Part shown: positions 26,695 to 34,772 of the stretch, in pieces | Layout of the letters: each line of letters opens with the position of its first letter | Position numbering within the stretch: the stretch's first letter is position 1 | NCBI GenBank assembly: GCA_036003045.1 | Contig: DASYSS010000033.1 | Location: forward strand, 62,001 to 126,000 | Length of the DNA stretch: 64,000 bases | Direction of reading: 5' to 3' | From: Gemmatimonadaceae bacterium | GTDB lineage: Bacteria > Gemmatimonadota > Gemmatimonadetes > Gemmatimonadales > Gemmatimonadaceae | Translations under genes and position numbers: made by a program | The notes under the pieces: model-generated | The model's input: only the letters and a program-made list of their open reading frames with translations | Told to the model about the DNA's origin: nothing | The model's database searches: none

Positions 26695-27101
26695 CAGTTG
26701 CTCCCGGAGGAAATCCAAACGAGGGTGATCTTCGGATCAGCCGTTTTGATCACCGTCGCGTGCTGTCCGACTTGAACGTCGACTGAGACGACGCTAGCCG
26801 GACGGTCGTTGCTCGGAAGCGAAGCCACCGCGCTCGGCTCCGCTCGATGTCTCGTGCGCGTGACCGCCGCGACGAGCACCGCGGCGATCGGTAGAGCGGC
26901 GAGCATCAGCGTTCGGCGCCGGGATCGAGCTCGCACCCGCAGCGACAGTCGATTCAGGTCACCCGTGAGCGCGCGGGCGAGCGTCCGGCAGGCCTCGCAG
27001 TCGCGCAGATGCGCCGCGAGCTCCGACTCGCCTGGATAGCCGGCGCGAAGCTCGCCCGGCTCGGCGACGAGCATCGCTTCACGTGCCTGGATGCAATTCA
27101 T
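26694..27101 (-). CDS. putative anti-sigma factor (zinc-finger, one membrane segment)
   Basis: The 135-residue protein has an N-terminal HLRDCEACRTLA motif (His-x3-Cys-x2-Cys), the zinc-binding anti-sigma signature. A single membrane segment (TLMLAALPIAAVLVAAV) is near residues 64-80, and a short periplasmic domain follows. It follows the ECF sigma gene with an ATGA overlap and should hold that sigma factor inactive until a periplasmic signal arrives. The periplasmic part (VVSVDVQVGQHATVIKTADPKITLVW) resembles an FecR-like or zinc-RDB strand module, but this was not established. Confidence 0.8.
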   Translation of the reverse strand: MNCIQAREAMLVAEPGELRAGYPGESELAAHLRDCEACRTLARALTGDLNRLSLRVRARSRRRTLMLAALPIAAVLVAAVTRTRHRAEPSAVASLPSNDRPASVVSVDVQVGQHATVIKTADPKITLVWISSGSN

Positions 27102-27706
27102 TCGGTGTACTCCTCCAGCAGTCGCTCGTGATGCTCCAACAGCTTGGCGCGGATCGCGCGCCTGGCCTTGAACAGATGTCCGCGTACCGTGACGGCCTCC
27201 ATGCCGAGCTTCGCGGCGATCTCGGTCGGCGTGAGCCCGCGCAGGTCGGCGAGCTCGAAGACCTGGCGCTGCCGGCCGGGAAGCGCGTCGAAGTACTTGA
27301 CGACGAGCGCGGCCAGGCGCGCGGCGTCCGGATCCGTGGCCCCCGCTCGACTCGATTCGTCGAGCGCGAGCGACTGGTGTTCGTTCGCCAGGGCGATGCG
27401 TCGTTCCGTCCTGCGCCGCTCCGATAAAGCCGCGTTCCTCGTCACCGCGAACAGCCAGGTCGTGAAGCGGCTCGCACCATCGAAGCGTTTGACTCGGCGG
27501 TCGAGGCCGATCAACACCTGCTGGGCGACGTCGTCCGCCGTGTCCTCGTCGCCGGTGAAGCGGACGGCCCAGCCGCGCACACGCGACTGTACGCGCGTGA
27601 TGAGCCGCTCGAGGGCCGCGGGTTTCCCCGACCGGACCTCGTCAACGAGCGACGGCAGGTCGCCGTCGTCGCCCGCGATCACCGATGATTGCGTGAACAC
27701 GTCCAT
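27098..27706 (-). CDS. ECF RNA polymerase sigma factor
   Basis: The 202-residue protein has sigma region 2 (LITRVQSRVRGWAVRFTGDEDTADDVAQQVLI and SRFTTWLFAVTRNAALSERR) and region 4 (ALPGRQRQVFELADLRGLTPTEIAAKLGMEAVTVRGHLFKARRAI). It heads a three-gene operon (sigma, anti-sigma, secretin-like), each coupled by ATGA or TGATG overlaps. A 10-bp palindrome, GTGACGTCAC, lies immediately upstream of the ATG. Confidence 0.93.
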   Translation of the reverse strand: MDVFTQSSVIAGDDGDLPSLVDEVRSGKPAALERLITRVQSRVRGWAVRFTGDEDTADDVAQQVLIGLDRRVKRFDGASRFTTWLFAVTRNAALSERRRTERRIALANEHQSLALDESSRAGATDPDAARLAALVVKYFDALPGRQRQVFELADLRGLTPTEIAAKLGMEAVTVRGHLFKARRAIRAKLLEHHERLLEEYTE

Positions 27707-27716
27707 GTGACGTCAC
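27707..27716. promoter_or_regulatory. palindrome GTGACGTCAC next to the sigma start codon
   Basis: A perfect 10-bp palindrome (GTGACGTCAC) abuts the ATG of the ECF sigma gene. It could be an operator or part of the leader. Its position at the translation start also allows a translational role. No other copy was noticed in the window. Confidence 0.3.
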
Positions 27717-27732
27717 GCCTAGGGCGGGCGTT

Positions 27733-27787
27733 TACCGGTGGACCGGTGGACCGGTGGACCGGTGGATCGGTGGATCGGTGGACCGAT
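27733..27787. repeat. octamer repeat cluster (CCGGTGGA)
   Basis: About six tandem octamers (CCGGTGGA with ATCGGTGG variants) lie in the 85-bp gap upstream of the ECF sigma gene and at the 3' side of the MFS transporter gene. This is the longest cluster of this family in the window. Confidence 0.75.
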
Positions 27788-27791
27788 GAGC

Positions 27792-29051
27792 CTATTCCAT
27801 CGTTACTGCTGCCACTTCTCCGAATGCGACGCCGCGTTTTTCCTTGCCGGCCCATGCCGCAATCGCGCCGAGGATGAAGACGGTAGCCGCTGTGAACGCC
27901 ATCGCGGTCGCGTAGGTCATTCGGTCGGCGAAGATCGCCTCGATGTACGCGACCGTCCCGGCCACCGCGACGCCGCACTGGTAGGCGAATCCCGGCAGGA
28001 AACCGCGCACCGAGTCCGGCGCCAGCTCGTTGATGTGCGCCGGGATCACACCCCACGCGCCCTGAACCATGAACTGCATCGTGAACCCGCCGACGACGAG
28101 GAGCGGCACCGTCTTCGAGAACGCCCAGAGCGGAATCACGACGATGGCGAGCACCAGCGCGCTCACGATCGCGCGCCGGCGGCCGACCCGGTCGGAGTAG
28201 TAGCCGAAGAGAATGCCGCCGGTGATCGCGCCGACGTTGGCGATCGCCGAGATCACCGCGATCCGCTGCGGGGTGAAGCTCCAGTCGCGCTTGAGGAACG
28301 TCGGATACATGTCCTGCGTGCCGTGCGAGATGAAGTTCATCATCATCATGAGCACGAACAGATAGAAGAAAAGCGGCAGGTGCGACACGAGGCCGCGTCC
28401 ATACGCGCCCCAGTCCCGATGTCGCGTTCGCTCCCAGACCTCGGACTCCTTCACGAACGACCGCACGTACAGGGCGAGCAACGCCGGGATGCCGCCGATG
28501 AAGAACATCGGCCGCCAGCCCCAGCGCGGGAACACGAAGAAGAAGCAGAGAGCGGCGAGCAGGTTGCCGACCGCGTAGCCCTCTTGCAGCAATCCCGACA
28601 GCACGCCGCGCCGGTGGGCAGGCGCCTTCTCCATCGCGAGCGACGCTCCGACCCCCCACTCGCCGCCCATGCCGATGCCGAAGAGGGCGCGCAGCACGAG
28701 GAACGCCGCGTACGAGTGTACGAGTCCCGTCGCCACTTCGACCACCGAGTAGAACACGAGGTCGATCATCAGCGGAATTTTGCGACCGAAGCGGTCCGCC
28801 ATGAGGCCGAAGATGAACGCGCCGACTGGCCGGAAGGCGAGCGTAATCGTCAACGACAGCGCGATTGCCTTGTCGGGGCGCCCGAAATCCTTGGCGATCG
28901 CCGTCAGCGTGTAGGTGACGAGAAAAAAGTCGAACGCGTCGAGCGTCCAGCCGAGGAAGCTCGCGGCCACGGCGGCGCGGTGGCCGGTGACCTCCGGAGG
29001 CGTGTATGCGGTCGGCTTCGCTACGGCCGCGGACGTTCGCGGAGCGGTCAT
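27792..29051 (-). CDS. MFS transporter (carboxylate/sugar-acid type)
   Basis: The 419-residue protein has about twelve membrane helices. The N-terminal half carries SFLGWTLDAFDFFLVTYTLTAIA with the MFS loop MADRFGRKIPLM, then FGIGMGGEWGVGASLAMEKAP, typical of the sialate/lactate/aromatic-acid symporter branch. A second RXGR-like loop, YYSDRVGRRRAIV, follows the middle. It likely imports an organic acid with protons. Substrate identity cannot be read. A hairpin terminator of the gene upstream on this strand lies between it and 29169. Confidence 0.85.
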   Translation of the reverse strand: MTAPRTSAAVAKPTAYTPPEVTGHRAAVAASFLGWTLDAFDFFLVTYTLTAIAKDFGRPDKAIALSLTITLAFRPVGAFIFGLMADRFGRKIPLMIDLVFYSVVEVATGLVHSYAAFLVLRALFGIGMGGEWGVGASLAMEKAPAHRRGVLSGLLQEGYAVGNLLAALCFFFVFPRWGWRPMFFIGGIPALLALYVRSFVKESEVWERTRHRDWGAYGRGLVSHLPLFFYLFVLMMMMNFISHGTQDMYPTFLKRDWSFTPQRIAVISAIANVGAITGGILFGYYSDRVGRRRAIVSALVLAIVVIPLWAFSKTVPLLVVGGFTMQFMVQGAWGVIPAHINELAPDSVRGFLPGFAYQCGVAVAGTVAYIEAIFADRMTYATAMAFTAATVFILGAIAAWAGKEKRGVAFGEVAAVTME

Positions 29052-29080
29052 GTCGATTGGTCGAGGTTCTGCGATAAAAC

Positions 29081-29140
29081 GCGGCGTAAAAAAACGCCGC
29101 GAGGGCGATGCCCCAAGATGTCGTCTGGGGCACCGCCCTC
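29081..29140 (-). terminator. rho-independent terminator of the 29169-29840 gene
   Basis: On the minus strand a 13-bp stem at 29101-29140 (GAGGGCG and GCCCCA arms with a two-base internal loop) is followed by GCGGCG and a run of seven T. The T run is itself the loop of a second hairpin at 29081-29100, so two stems can compete. It lies 29 bp after the stop of the upstream gene. Confidence 0.75.
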
Positions 29141-29168
29141 GCTAGCGCTTGCGCGCCCGAGAAATGGA

Positions 29169-29840
29169 CTACTTCGCGCCCGGCTTCACCGCGAAGTTGG
29201 CGACGTGCACGCTCAGGTTGTGATTCACCCGCAGTCCGACGTCGCCGCTCTCGTCGGCGCTCATGCCGCTGCGCGGCACCGCGCTCACCTGCGTGTTGTT
29301 GACGAAGAAGCGAACCGAGTCCGGGGCGACCTTGATCGCGAGGTCGTTCGTGTTCGGCGTGTCATCGAACTTGTGGATCGCCGGGCTAGCGGCCCAATCG
29401 ACGAGTTTGTGCACGTTGGTGCCCGAACGGTGGGCGACGTAGAACATTCCGTCCTGGCGCACCTCGAAGTAGAGGTACGTCTCCTTTGCGGGGTCGTTGA
29501 GCTCGCGGCCGCCCGTGAACAACCCGTATGCCTCGGCATGCTGACCCTTCTCCGCTTGGCGGAAGTTCGCCGAGACGGTGAAGTTGTCCTTCTGCGCGTC
29601 GGCCGCACGGTAGTAGATGCCCGCGCCGCCCGACGTCACGTGGAAGCCAGGGCCCATCGCCTCGAACTTGGCGTTCTTCGACGCGTCCTTGTCGTCGAGA
29701 CGCATCGTCCAGCCGGCCGGCAGAGCCGTGGGTGCGACGGCTTTGGTCGGATCCTTTTCCTTGCTCTGTTGCTGCTGCGCCGCGAGCGGCGCGACCGTGG
29801 CCAGCGCCAGCACGCCCGTCATTGCCATCGTGAATCGCAT
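29169..29840 (-). CDS. secreted jelly-roll/LamG-like (3-keto-disaccharide hydrolase-like) protein
   Basis: The 223-residue protein has a signal peptide ending APLAAQ and a strong Shine-Dalgarno (GGGAGGGG) seven bases before the ATG. The mature domain has the pattern of DUF1080-like concanavalin folds: FEAMGPGFHVTSGGAGIYYRAADA, NFTVSANFRQAE, ETYLYFEVRQDGMFYVAHR, NDLAIKVAPDSVRFFVNN and GDVGLRVNHNLSVHVANF. These domains bind or hydrolyse glycans. No catalytic residue is certain, so binding alone is possible. A terminator directly follows. Confidence 0.7.
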   Translation of the reverse strand: MRFTMAMTGVLALATVAPLAAQQQQSKEKDPTKAVAPTALPAGWTMRLDDKDASKNAKFEAMGPGFHVTSGGAGIYYRAADAQKDNFTVSANFRQAEKGQHAEAYGLFTGGRELNDPAKETYLYFEVRQDGMFYVAHRSGTNVHKLVDWAASPAIHKFDDTPNTNDLAIKVAPDSVRFFVNNTQVSAVPRSGMSADESGDVGLRVNHNLSVHVANFAVKPGAK

Positions 29841-29971
29841 TGCCCCCTCCCGTCAGTGATTGTTCGCGTGAGTTGCCGAATATGACGGACCCCGCGGTGC
29901 ATCGCCATGTCACTTGCCACGACGTCTACGAAATCCTTGCATCACTTCAGTCCGCCGCGGGATTCCGGGAT

Positions 29972-31672
29972 CTAGTATCCAGCGGCGTGCCCATCCTTTC
30001 GCGGATCCGAGGCCGCGGCGTAGCCGTGGGAAAGCTTGATGATCGCCTGGCTACCGCCGAACTGTGACGGCTTGGCAATGCTCACTTCGTGTCCCAGTGC
30101 CTTGAGGCCGGCGATCACGCCGTCCGGAATCGCCGGCTCCACGATGACCCGCGCGGCGTCCATATGGCGGAAGCGGCCCTGATCCATCGCCTCCTGCAAG
30201 TCCATGCCGAACACGAGCAGGTTGATCAGGAACTGCGCGTGCCCCTGCGCCTGCATCGCGCCGCCCATCAACCCGAAGCTCATGAACGGCTCGTCGCCCG
30301 TGCCGTCGGGGGCGGAAGTCGGACCGGGCTTCGTTACGAATCCTGGAATGAGGGTATGGAAGGGGCGCTTTCCCGGAGCGACGGTGTTCGGGAGGTTCGG
30401 CTCCATCGTGAACCCGGCGCCGCGATCGTGAAGCGCGAACCCGGTCCCGGGCACGACGATGCCCGAACCGAACTCGTCGAACAAGCTGTTGATGAACGAC
30501 ACCATGTTGCCGTCTTTGTCGGCGACGGTCAGGTACACCGTCTCGCTCGCCGTGCGGGCCGGACCCGGATCGACGTGCGTCTGCGCTTTGTGCTCGTCGA
30601 TATGACTCCGCCGCTCGGCGATGAACGGATCGGAGAGAATCTGGCTCGGCGGGATCGTGAGGTGGTCTGCGTCGCCGTCGTAGCGCACGAGATCGGCGTA
30701 GGCGAGCTTCTTGGCTTCGATCAGGTGATGCAAATAAGGCGTTGTATTCGCGCCCATCGCCTTGAGGTCATAGGAATCGAGTATCCGCAGCATCTCGAGC
30801 ACCGCGATCCCCTGGTTGTTCGGCGGCAGCTCCCAGACCCGGTAGCCTTTGAACGTCGTCGAGATGGGCGTGACCCACGTCGGCTGGTTCTTCTTGAGAT
30901 CCTCGAGCGTGACGAAGCCGCCGAGCTCCTTGATGCGCGCGACGATCTTCTGTCCGAGCTCGCCGCCGTAGATCGCCGCCGGACCTTCCTTGCCTATGAG
31001 CCGGAGTGAGTTCGCCATGTCGGGGTTGCGGAACCATTCGCCGGCTTTCGGCGTGCGGCCGCCGGGCATGAACGTCGCCGTCGCACCGGGATCGCTCTGG
31101 AGCCGCCTCGTGGCACCGGCCCAGTCGCCCGAGATCACGGGCGTCACGACGTATCCATTCTCGGCGTAGCCGATCGCGGGCTGCACGGCCTTCTCGAGCG
31201 TGATCGTTCCGTATTTCTTGAGCAGCGCGTCCCAGCCGCCGACGGCGCCCGGCACGGTGATCGTCTCGACGCCGGTCGTCGGCATTCGCGTGCGTCCGCG
31301 CTTGAGCAACTCCTCACGCGTCATCAACGATCCGGCTCGCCCGCTCGCGTTGAGCGCGACGAGCTTCTTCTCCTTCGCGCTCCATACGATGGCGAACATG
31401 TCGCCGCCGGGACCCGTCATCATCGGCTCGACGACGGCGAGCACCGCGGCCGCCGTGACCGCGGCGTCGATCGCGTTGCCGCCGCGTTCCATCACTTCGA
31501 TGGCCGCGCTCGTGGCGAGCGGCTGGCTCGTCGCGGCGACGCCGTTCGGCGCGTAGACGGTAGATCGTCCGGCCATCGTCACCGGGCGCGGAGTTTGTGC
31601 GTTCGCGGGTTCCAGCAGGACCGCGGACACGAAGAGGACGCAGAGGAGTGCACGTGAAATCGAAGCGAGCAT
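29972..31672 (-). CDS. gamma-glutamyltransferase family hydrolase, secreted
   Basis: The 566-residue protein has a signal peptide ending in EPANAQ. Family signatures are ATSAAIEVMERGGNAIDAAVTAAAVLAVVEP, MTGPGGDMFAIV and the processing site SETVYLTVADKDGNMVSF (predicted nucleophile Thr378), then FGLMGGAMQAQGHAQFLINLL. It belongs to a different branch from the 15104-16834 enzyme: the GGDMFAIV motif and longer linker resemble the YwrD/acylase-like group, which may act on other amides. It acts outside the cytoplasm. The gene is monocistronic as far as can be seen. Confidence 0.9.
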   Translation of the reverse strand: MLASISRALLCVLFVSAVLLEPANAQTPRPVTMAGRSTVYAPNGVAATSQPLATSAAIEVMERGGNAIDAAVTAAAVLAVVEPMMTGPGGDMFAIVWSAKEKKLVALNASGRAGSLMTREELLKRGRTRMPTTGVETITVPGAVGGWDALLKKYGTITLEKAVQPAIGYAENGYVVTPVISGDWAGATRRLQSDPGATATFMPGGRTPKAGEWFRNPDMANSLRLIGKEGPAAIYGGELGQKIVARIKELGGFVTLEDLKKNQPTWVTPISTTFKGYRVWELPPNNQGIAVLEMLRILDSYDLKAMGANTTPYLHHLIEAKKLAYADLVRYDGDADHLTIPPSQILSDPFIAERRSHIDEHKAQTHVDPGPARTASETVYLTVADKDGNMVSFINSLFDEFGSGIVVPGTGFALHDRGAGFTMEPNLPNTVAPGKRPFHTLIPGFVTKPGPTSAPDGTGDEPFMSFGLMGGAMQAQGHAQFLINLLVFGMDLQEAMDQGRFRHMDAARVIVEPAIPDGVIAGLKALGHEVSIAKPSQFGGSQAIIKLSHGYAAASDPRKDGHAAGY

Positions 31673-31786
31673 CGAAATGGGTCTCCGGCTGTCTGACTGG
31701 AGAGTCGGTGTGTCGGCACGGCGCTCAACGATATCGCGCTACGCCGTGCGGAGCGAGGGGACGGTGCGGCCTCGTTCCGCCGTCAA

Positions 31787-32359
31787 TCACGCGTCGAGCG
31801 CCGCGAGATCGCCCGGTGTGTCGACGTCGGGCGGAGCGTCGGCGTCGATGTCCACGACCTCGACGCGGGAGGGATCGCGCTCGATGAGCGATCGCGCCCC
31901 GACGTCGCCGGAAATTGCCGCGACCTCCGGGAAGACGCTGCAGCCGAGCAGCACCGGGTGGCCGCGACTTCCCCGATAACGCGTGGAAACGATCGGGCAA
32001 CCGGTTTCGCGCCAACGCGCGACGACTTTCCGAATGACGGCCGCGTCGATCCCCGGTTGATCACCCAGCGCGACGACGATCGCCTTGGTCTCGTTGGGCG
32101 CCGCTGCGACACCGAGCCTGAGCGACGTCGACAAACCGTCGGCCCATCGCGGGTTCTCGACGAACGTCGCGTCGATGCCGTCGAGCGCGTCGATCACGGC
32201 TCGAGACTCGGAGCCGACGACGACGATCATTTTGTCGACGAGCGTCGCCAGCGACCGGGCCGCGCTCGCGACGATCGGAACGCCGTGCACGCGCGCCGCG
32301 AGCTTCTGCGATCCGAATCGCCTCCCGCCGCCGGCAGCCAGCAGCAGGCCGATGATCAT
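31787..32359 (-). CDS. MobA-like molybdenum cofactor nucleotidyltransferase
   Basis: The 190-residue protein starts at an ATG overlapping the upstream stop (ATGA); 21 codons of upstream open frame lack family sequence. The N-terminus is MIIGLLLAAGGGRRFGSQKL, the NTP-binding motif of MobA/MocA proteins, followed by VVALGDQPGID and YRGSRGHPVLLGCSVF. MocA-type enzymes attach CMP to molybdopterin for xanthine dehydrogenase-type enzymes. Position after xdhC supports a role in loading such an enzyme, although no dehydrogenase gene is in the window. Confidence 0.85.
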   Translation of the reverse strand: MIIGLLLAAGGGRRFGSQKLAARVHGVPIVASAARSLATLVDKMIVVVGSESRAVIDALDGIDATFVENPRWADGLSTSLRLGVAAAPNETKAIVVALGDQPGIDAAVIRKVVARWRETGCPIVSTRYRGSRGHPVLLGCSVFPEVAAISGDVGARSLIERDPSRVEVVDIDADAPPDVDTPGDLAALDA

Positions 32360-32733
32360 TGCGCCGACGGGTGAAGGCTGGCGGCCGCGCGGCGCAGGGT
32401 GTCGAGCGGCAGGGTCGCGCACTTTCGGCGAGGCGCGGGCGGCTCACCCTCGAGCGATGCGAAGAGCCATCGCTCGTCTACACTCGAAACGGCGTCGAGC
32501 CGCATTCCTCGCACGCGCTCGGTGAGCAGCGACGCCGAGGCGACGCAAAGCGCGCACGCGTCGGCGGTGAACCGCGCGTCGGCGATCGTGCCTTGCTCCG
32601 CGCGAAGCTCGACGCGCACGCGATCGCCGCAGAGCGGATTGGCCCCTTCGACCGAGGCGTCCGCGCCGTCGAGCCGACCTCGATTCCGAGGATGCCGAAA
32701 ATGCTCGAGGACGACGGCGCGCACCGCGCTCAC
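32356..32733 (-). CDS. NifU/IscU-like iron-sulfur scaffold protein
   Basis: The 125-residue protein has the U-type scaffold layout: EHFRHPRNRGRLDGAD, then ANPLCGDRVRVEL (Cys35 with the conserved Asp37), DACALCVASASLL (Cys63, with Cys60 extra) and RRKCATLPLDTLRRA (Cys105). IscU uses Cys37, Cys63 and Cys106 in the same spacing. It would assemble Fe-S clusters. It lies between xdhC and the mobA-like gene with ATGA overlaps on both sides, which suggests delivery of clusters to a molybdenum hydroxylase; that role is inferred. Confidence 0.85.
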   Translation of the reverse strand: MSAVRAVVLEHFRHPRNRGRLDGADASVEGANPLCGDRVRVELRAEQGTIADARFTADACALCVASASLLTERVRGMRLDAVSSVDERWLFASLEGEPPAPRRKCATLPLDTLRRAAASLHPSAQ

Positions 32734-33710
32734 GGCCGCTTTCCATTGCGCACCGCCACGACCTCGGCGAGGATCGACAGCGCGACCTCCTCCGGACGTT
32801 TGCCGCCCAGATCGAGACCGATCGGCGTGTGCACGCGCGCCAGCTCGTTTGCCGTGAAGCCTTCGGCGGCGAGCAGGTCTCGCACGGCGGCCCCGCGCTT
32901 TCGACTGCCGAGCAGACCGATGTAGCCGACGGGCGAGCGGAGCACCTGTCGGAGGACGGGCAGCTCGTACTTATAGTCGTGCGCCACGAGCACGACGGCG
33001 GCATTCTTTCCCGGCGCGAGCTCGGCGACGATCTCCGACGGCATGCCGACGCGAATCTCGCCGGCGTCGGGAAATCGCGCGGCGGTCGCGTACCGATCCC
33101 GTCCGTCGACGACGACGGTGCGCATGTCCAACTCGCGCGCGAGCCGCGTGAGCGTCATCGCGATCTGACCCGCGCCGACGATCACCAGCGTGAGCGGAGG
33201 AGCGACGCGGTCGAGAAAAACGCGCGAATCGGTGCCCGCGTCAGGGATCTCCGACGCCGGCAACGTTTGCGTTTCGGCCGGCGCGTCGAGCGGCGTGACG
33301 ATGACCGCGGCCTCGCCGGCCTCGAGAAGCTCCAACGCGCGCCGGTGCGCCGCGACCGTCGGATCCGACTCCGACGACGGAATCACGCGCGTCAGCAGCA
33401 CGTCGAGCGTTCCGCCGCAGGTGAGGCCGATCTCGAACGCTTCGTCGTCGTCGAGCGAGATCGACAGCAGCCGCTGCCCCGCTCCGCCGTCCGTCATCAG
33501 CGCGTCCGCCGCCTCGACGACTTGGGCGTCGACACAGCCGCCGATCGTCACGCCGCCGATGATTCGCCCGCTGCGGCCGACGATCATCTTCGCGCCGATC
33601 TTCTTCCCAGATCCGCCGCCCGACCCGCCGACGAGCGTCGCCAGCGCGACCGCCTGTTCGTCGCGCAGCTCCGGGTCATTCGGATCGATCAGTCCAAACG
33701 CATTGGGCAT
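32730..33710 (-). CDS. XdhC/CoxI family molybdenum-cofactor insertion protein
   Basis: The 326-residue protein has an N-terminal XdhC module with IGGCVDAQVVEAAD and GLTCGGTLDVLLTRV, and a C-terminal Rossmann domain with LVIVGAGQIAMTLTRLARELDMRTVVVDGRD and PIGLDLGGKRPEEVALSILAEVVAVRNG. XdhC holds sulfurated cofactor and hands it to xanthine dehydrogenase. The gene starts the coupled set xdhC, NifU-like, mobA-like. A Gly/Ser-rich loop (GGSGGGSGKK) sits near residue 30. The target enzyme must be encoded outside this window. Confidence 0.9.
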   Translation of the reverse strand: MPNAFGLIDPNDPELRDEQAVALATLVGGSGGGSGKKIGAKMIVGRSGRIIGGVTIGGCVDAQVVEAADALMTDGGAGQRLLSISLDDDEAFEIGLTCGGTLDVLLTRVIPSSESDPTVAAHRRALELLEAGEAAVIVTPLDAPAETQTLPASEIPDAGTDSRVFLDRVAPPLTLVIVGAGQIAMTLTRLARELDMRTVVVDGRDRYATAARFPDAGEIRVGMPSEIVAELAPGKNAAVVLVAHDYKYELPVLRQVLRSPVGYIGLLGSRKRGAAVRDLLAAEGFTANELARVHTPIGLDLGGKRPEEVALSILAEVVAVRNGKRP

Positions 33711-33987
33711 CGTCTCATAGTCTGTGCCCGGACACGCGTGGAGACAACCGGCTATGCCGTGCCCCCTTGGCGTTGCCCCACCAACGGACGCGGCGCTCCA
33801 ACGAGAATCCCCAAAGGGTTTCTCCGTTTGCGTCAGTCAACTCCATTTGTGTCCGTCTTCCAATTGTTGATGCCACTTCGCGCGTCGAGCCCCGAGCGCC
33901 GCGACAAGCCCTAACGATTGCGACGCGGACTCAAACGGATTGAACTGACAAAGCCGGATGGACTGCCTTTTGGAAACGGCGAACGCG

Positions 33988-34764
33988 CTATTCGACGACC
34001 TTCGCACGCCGCAGCGTCTCGAGCCAGACGCTTCTCACCTGACTCGCGCCCTTCGCGTTCGGCTCGATGAGTGAGCGGCGCCAATACCATTGGTCGGAAT
34101 CGGCGGCGCTCACGCCGTGGCCGAGGAATTCGGCGTAGACGTCGGCGAGAAGGGTGCGCGGCGTTCCGTTGCCGAGGCCGCGGACGTGTTTGTTGAAGCG
34201 GTCGAGGATGTCGAGCGGCAACTGACCCGCGTCGTCGTACACTCCCGGGATCCGTCCGCTGCGATCGGATGGGTCGTACACGGTGGCGATGACGAACGTC
34301 CCCGCAGGGAGCTTCGCGCGCAGCATGTCGAGCAGAAAATCGTACGCGTCGGCGATGTCGTTCTCGATGCGGTCGAGGAGCGAGCGGCGCGCGCGGCCGC
34401 CGCCCCCGTAGGCGCTCAAGAGATCATTGCCGCCTACCGTGAGCGTGACGAGCGTGGGTTCGTCCGTCTCCTCGAGCTGCGACATCTGTTCACCGAAGAC
34501 CTCGCCGATCGTCGCCCCGTCAGTGGCGAGATTGCGAAACTCGATCCCCGGAAACCGCGACAACAGATCGTCGCCCGCGAACTCGGGCCATCGGTCGTCG
34601 GCGTTGTGGTGGAGCAGCGAGGCCGCGCCGAGCGGAGCCACGCGACCCGCGTCCGGATCCCGCTCGAGCGCGACGGCGACGTCGGCATCGCCCGCGTCGA
34701 GCGCCGGGTAGAGGTCGATCGACACGGAGTCGCCGAGGGCGATGTACCGCGCGAGCTCGATCAC
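33988..34764 (-). CDS. SGNH/GDSL-family hydrolase
   Basis: The 258-residue protein has block I YIALGDSVS (Ser13 nucleophile), block III VGGNDLLSA, and a later ADSDQWYWRRSLIEPNAKG region that should hold the Asp/His pair of block V. There is no signal peptide, so it is probably cytoplasmic, unlike most secreted lipases of the family. It sits eight bases downstream of the IspH gene on the same strand, likely co-transcribed. The substrate is unknown (ester or acyl group). Confidence 0.8.
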   Translation of the reverse strand: MIELARYIALGDSVSIDLYPALDAGDADVAVALERDPDAGRVAPLGAASLLHHNADDRWPEFAGDDLLSRFPGIEFRNLATDGATIGEVFGEQMSQLEETDEPTLVTLTVGGNDLLSAYGGGGRARRSLLDRIENDIADAYDFLLDMLRAKLPAGTFVIATVYDPSDRSGRIPGVYDDAGQLPLDILDRFNKHVRGLGNGTPRTLLADVYAEFLGHGVSAADSDQWYWRRSLIEPNAKGASQVRSVWLETLRRAKVVE

Positions 34765-34772
34765 CTGAGGAG

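Noticed and set aside
27738-29885. 715-codon plus-strand open frame opposite the MFS transporter
   Set aside because: Composition is Arg/His/Asp-rich with no domain, and it covers two supported minus-strand genes, a terminator and a repeat cluster.
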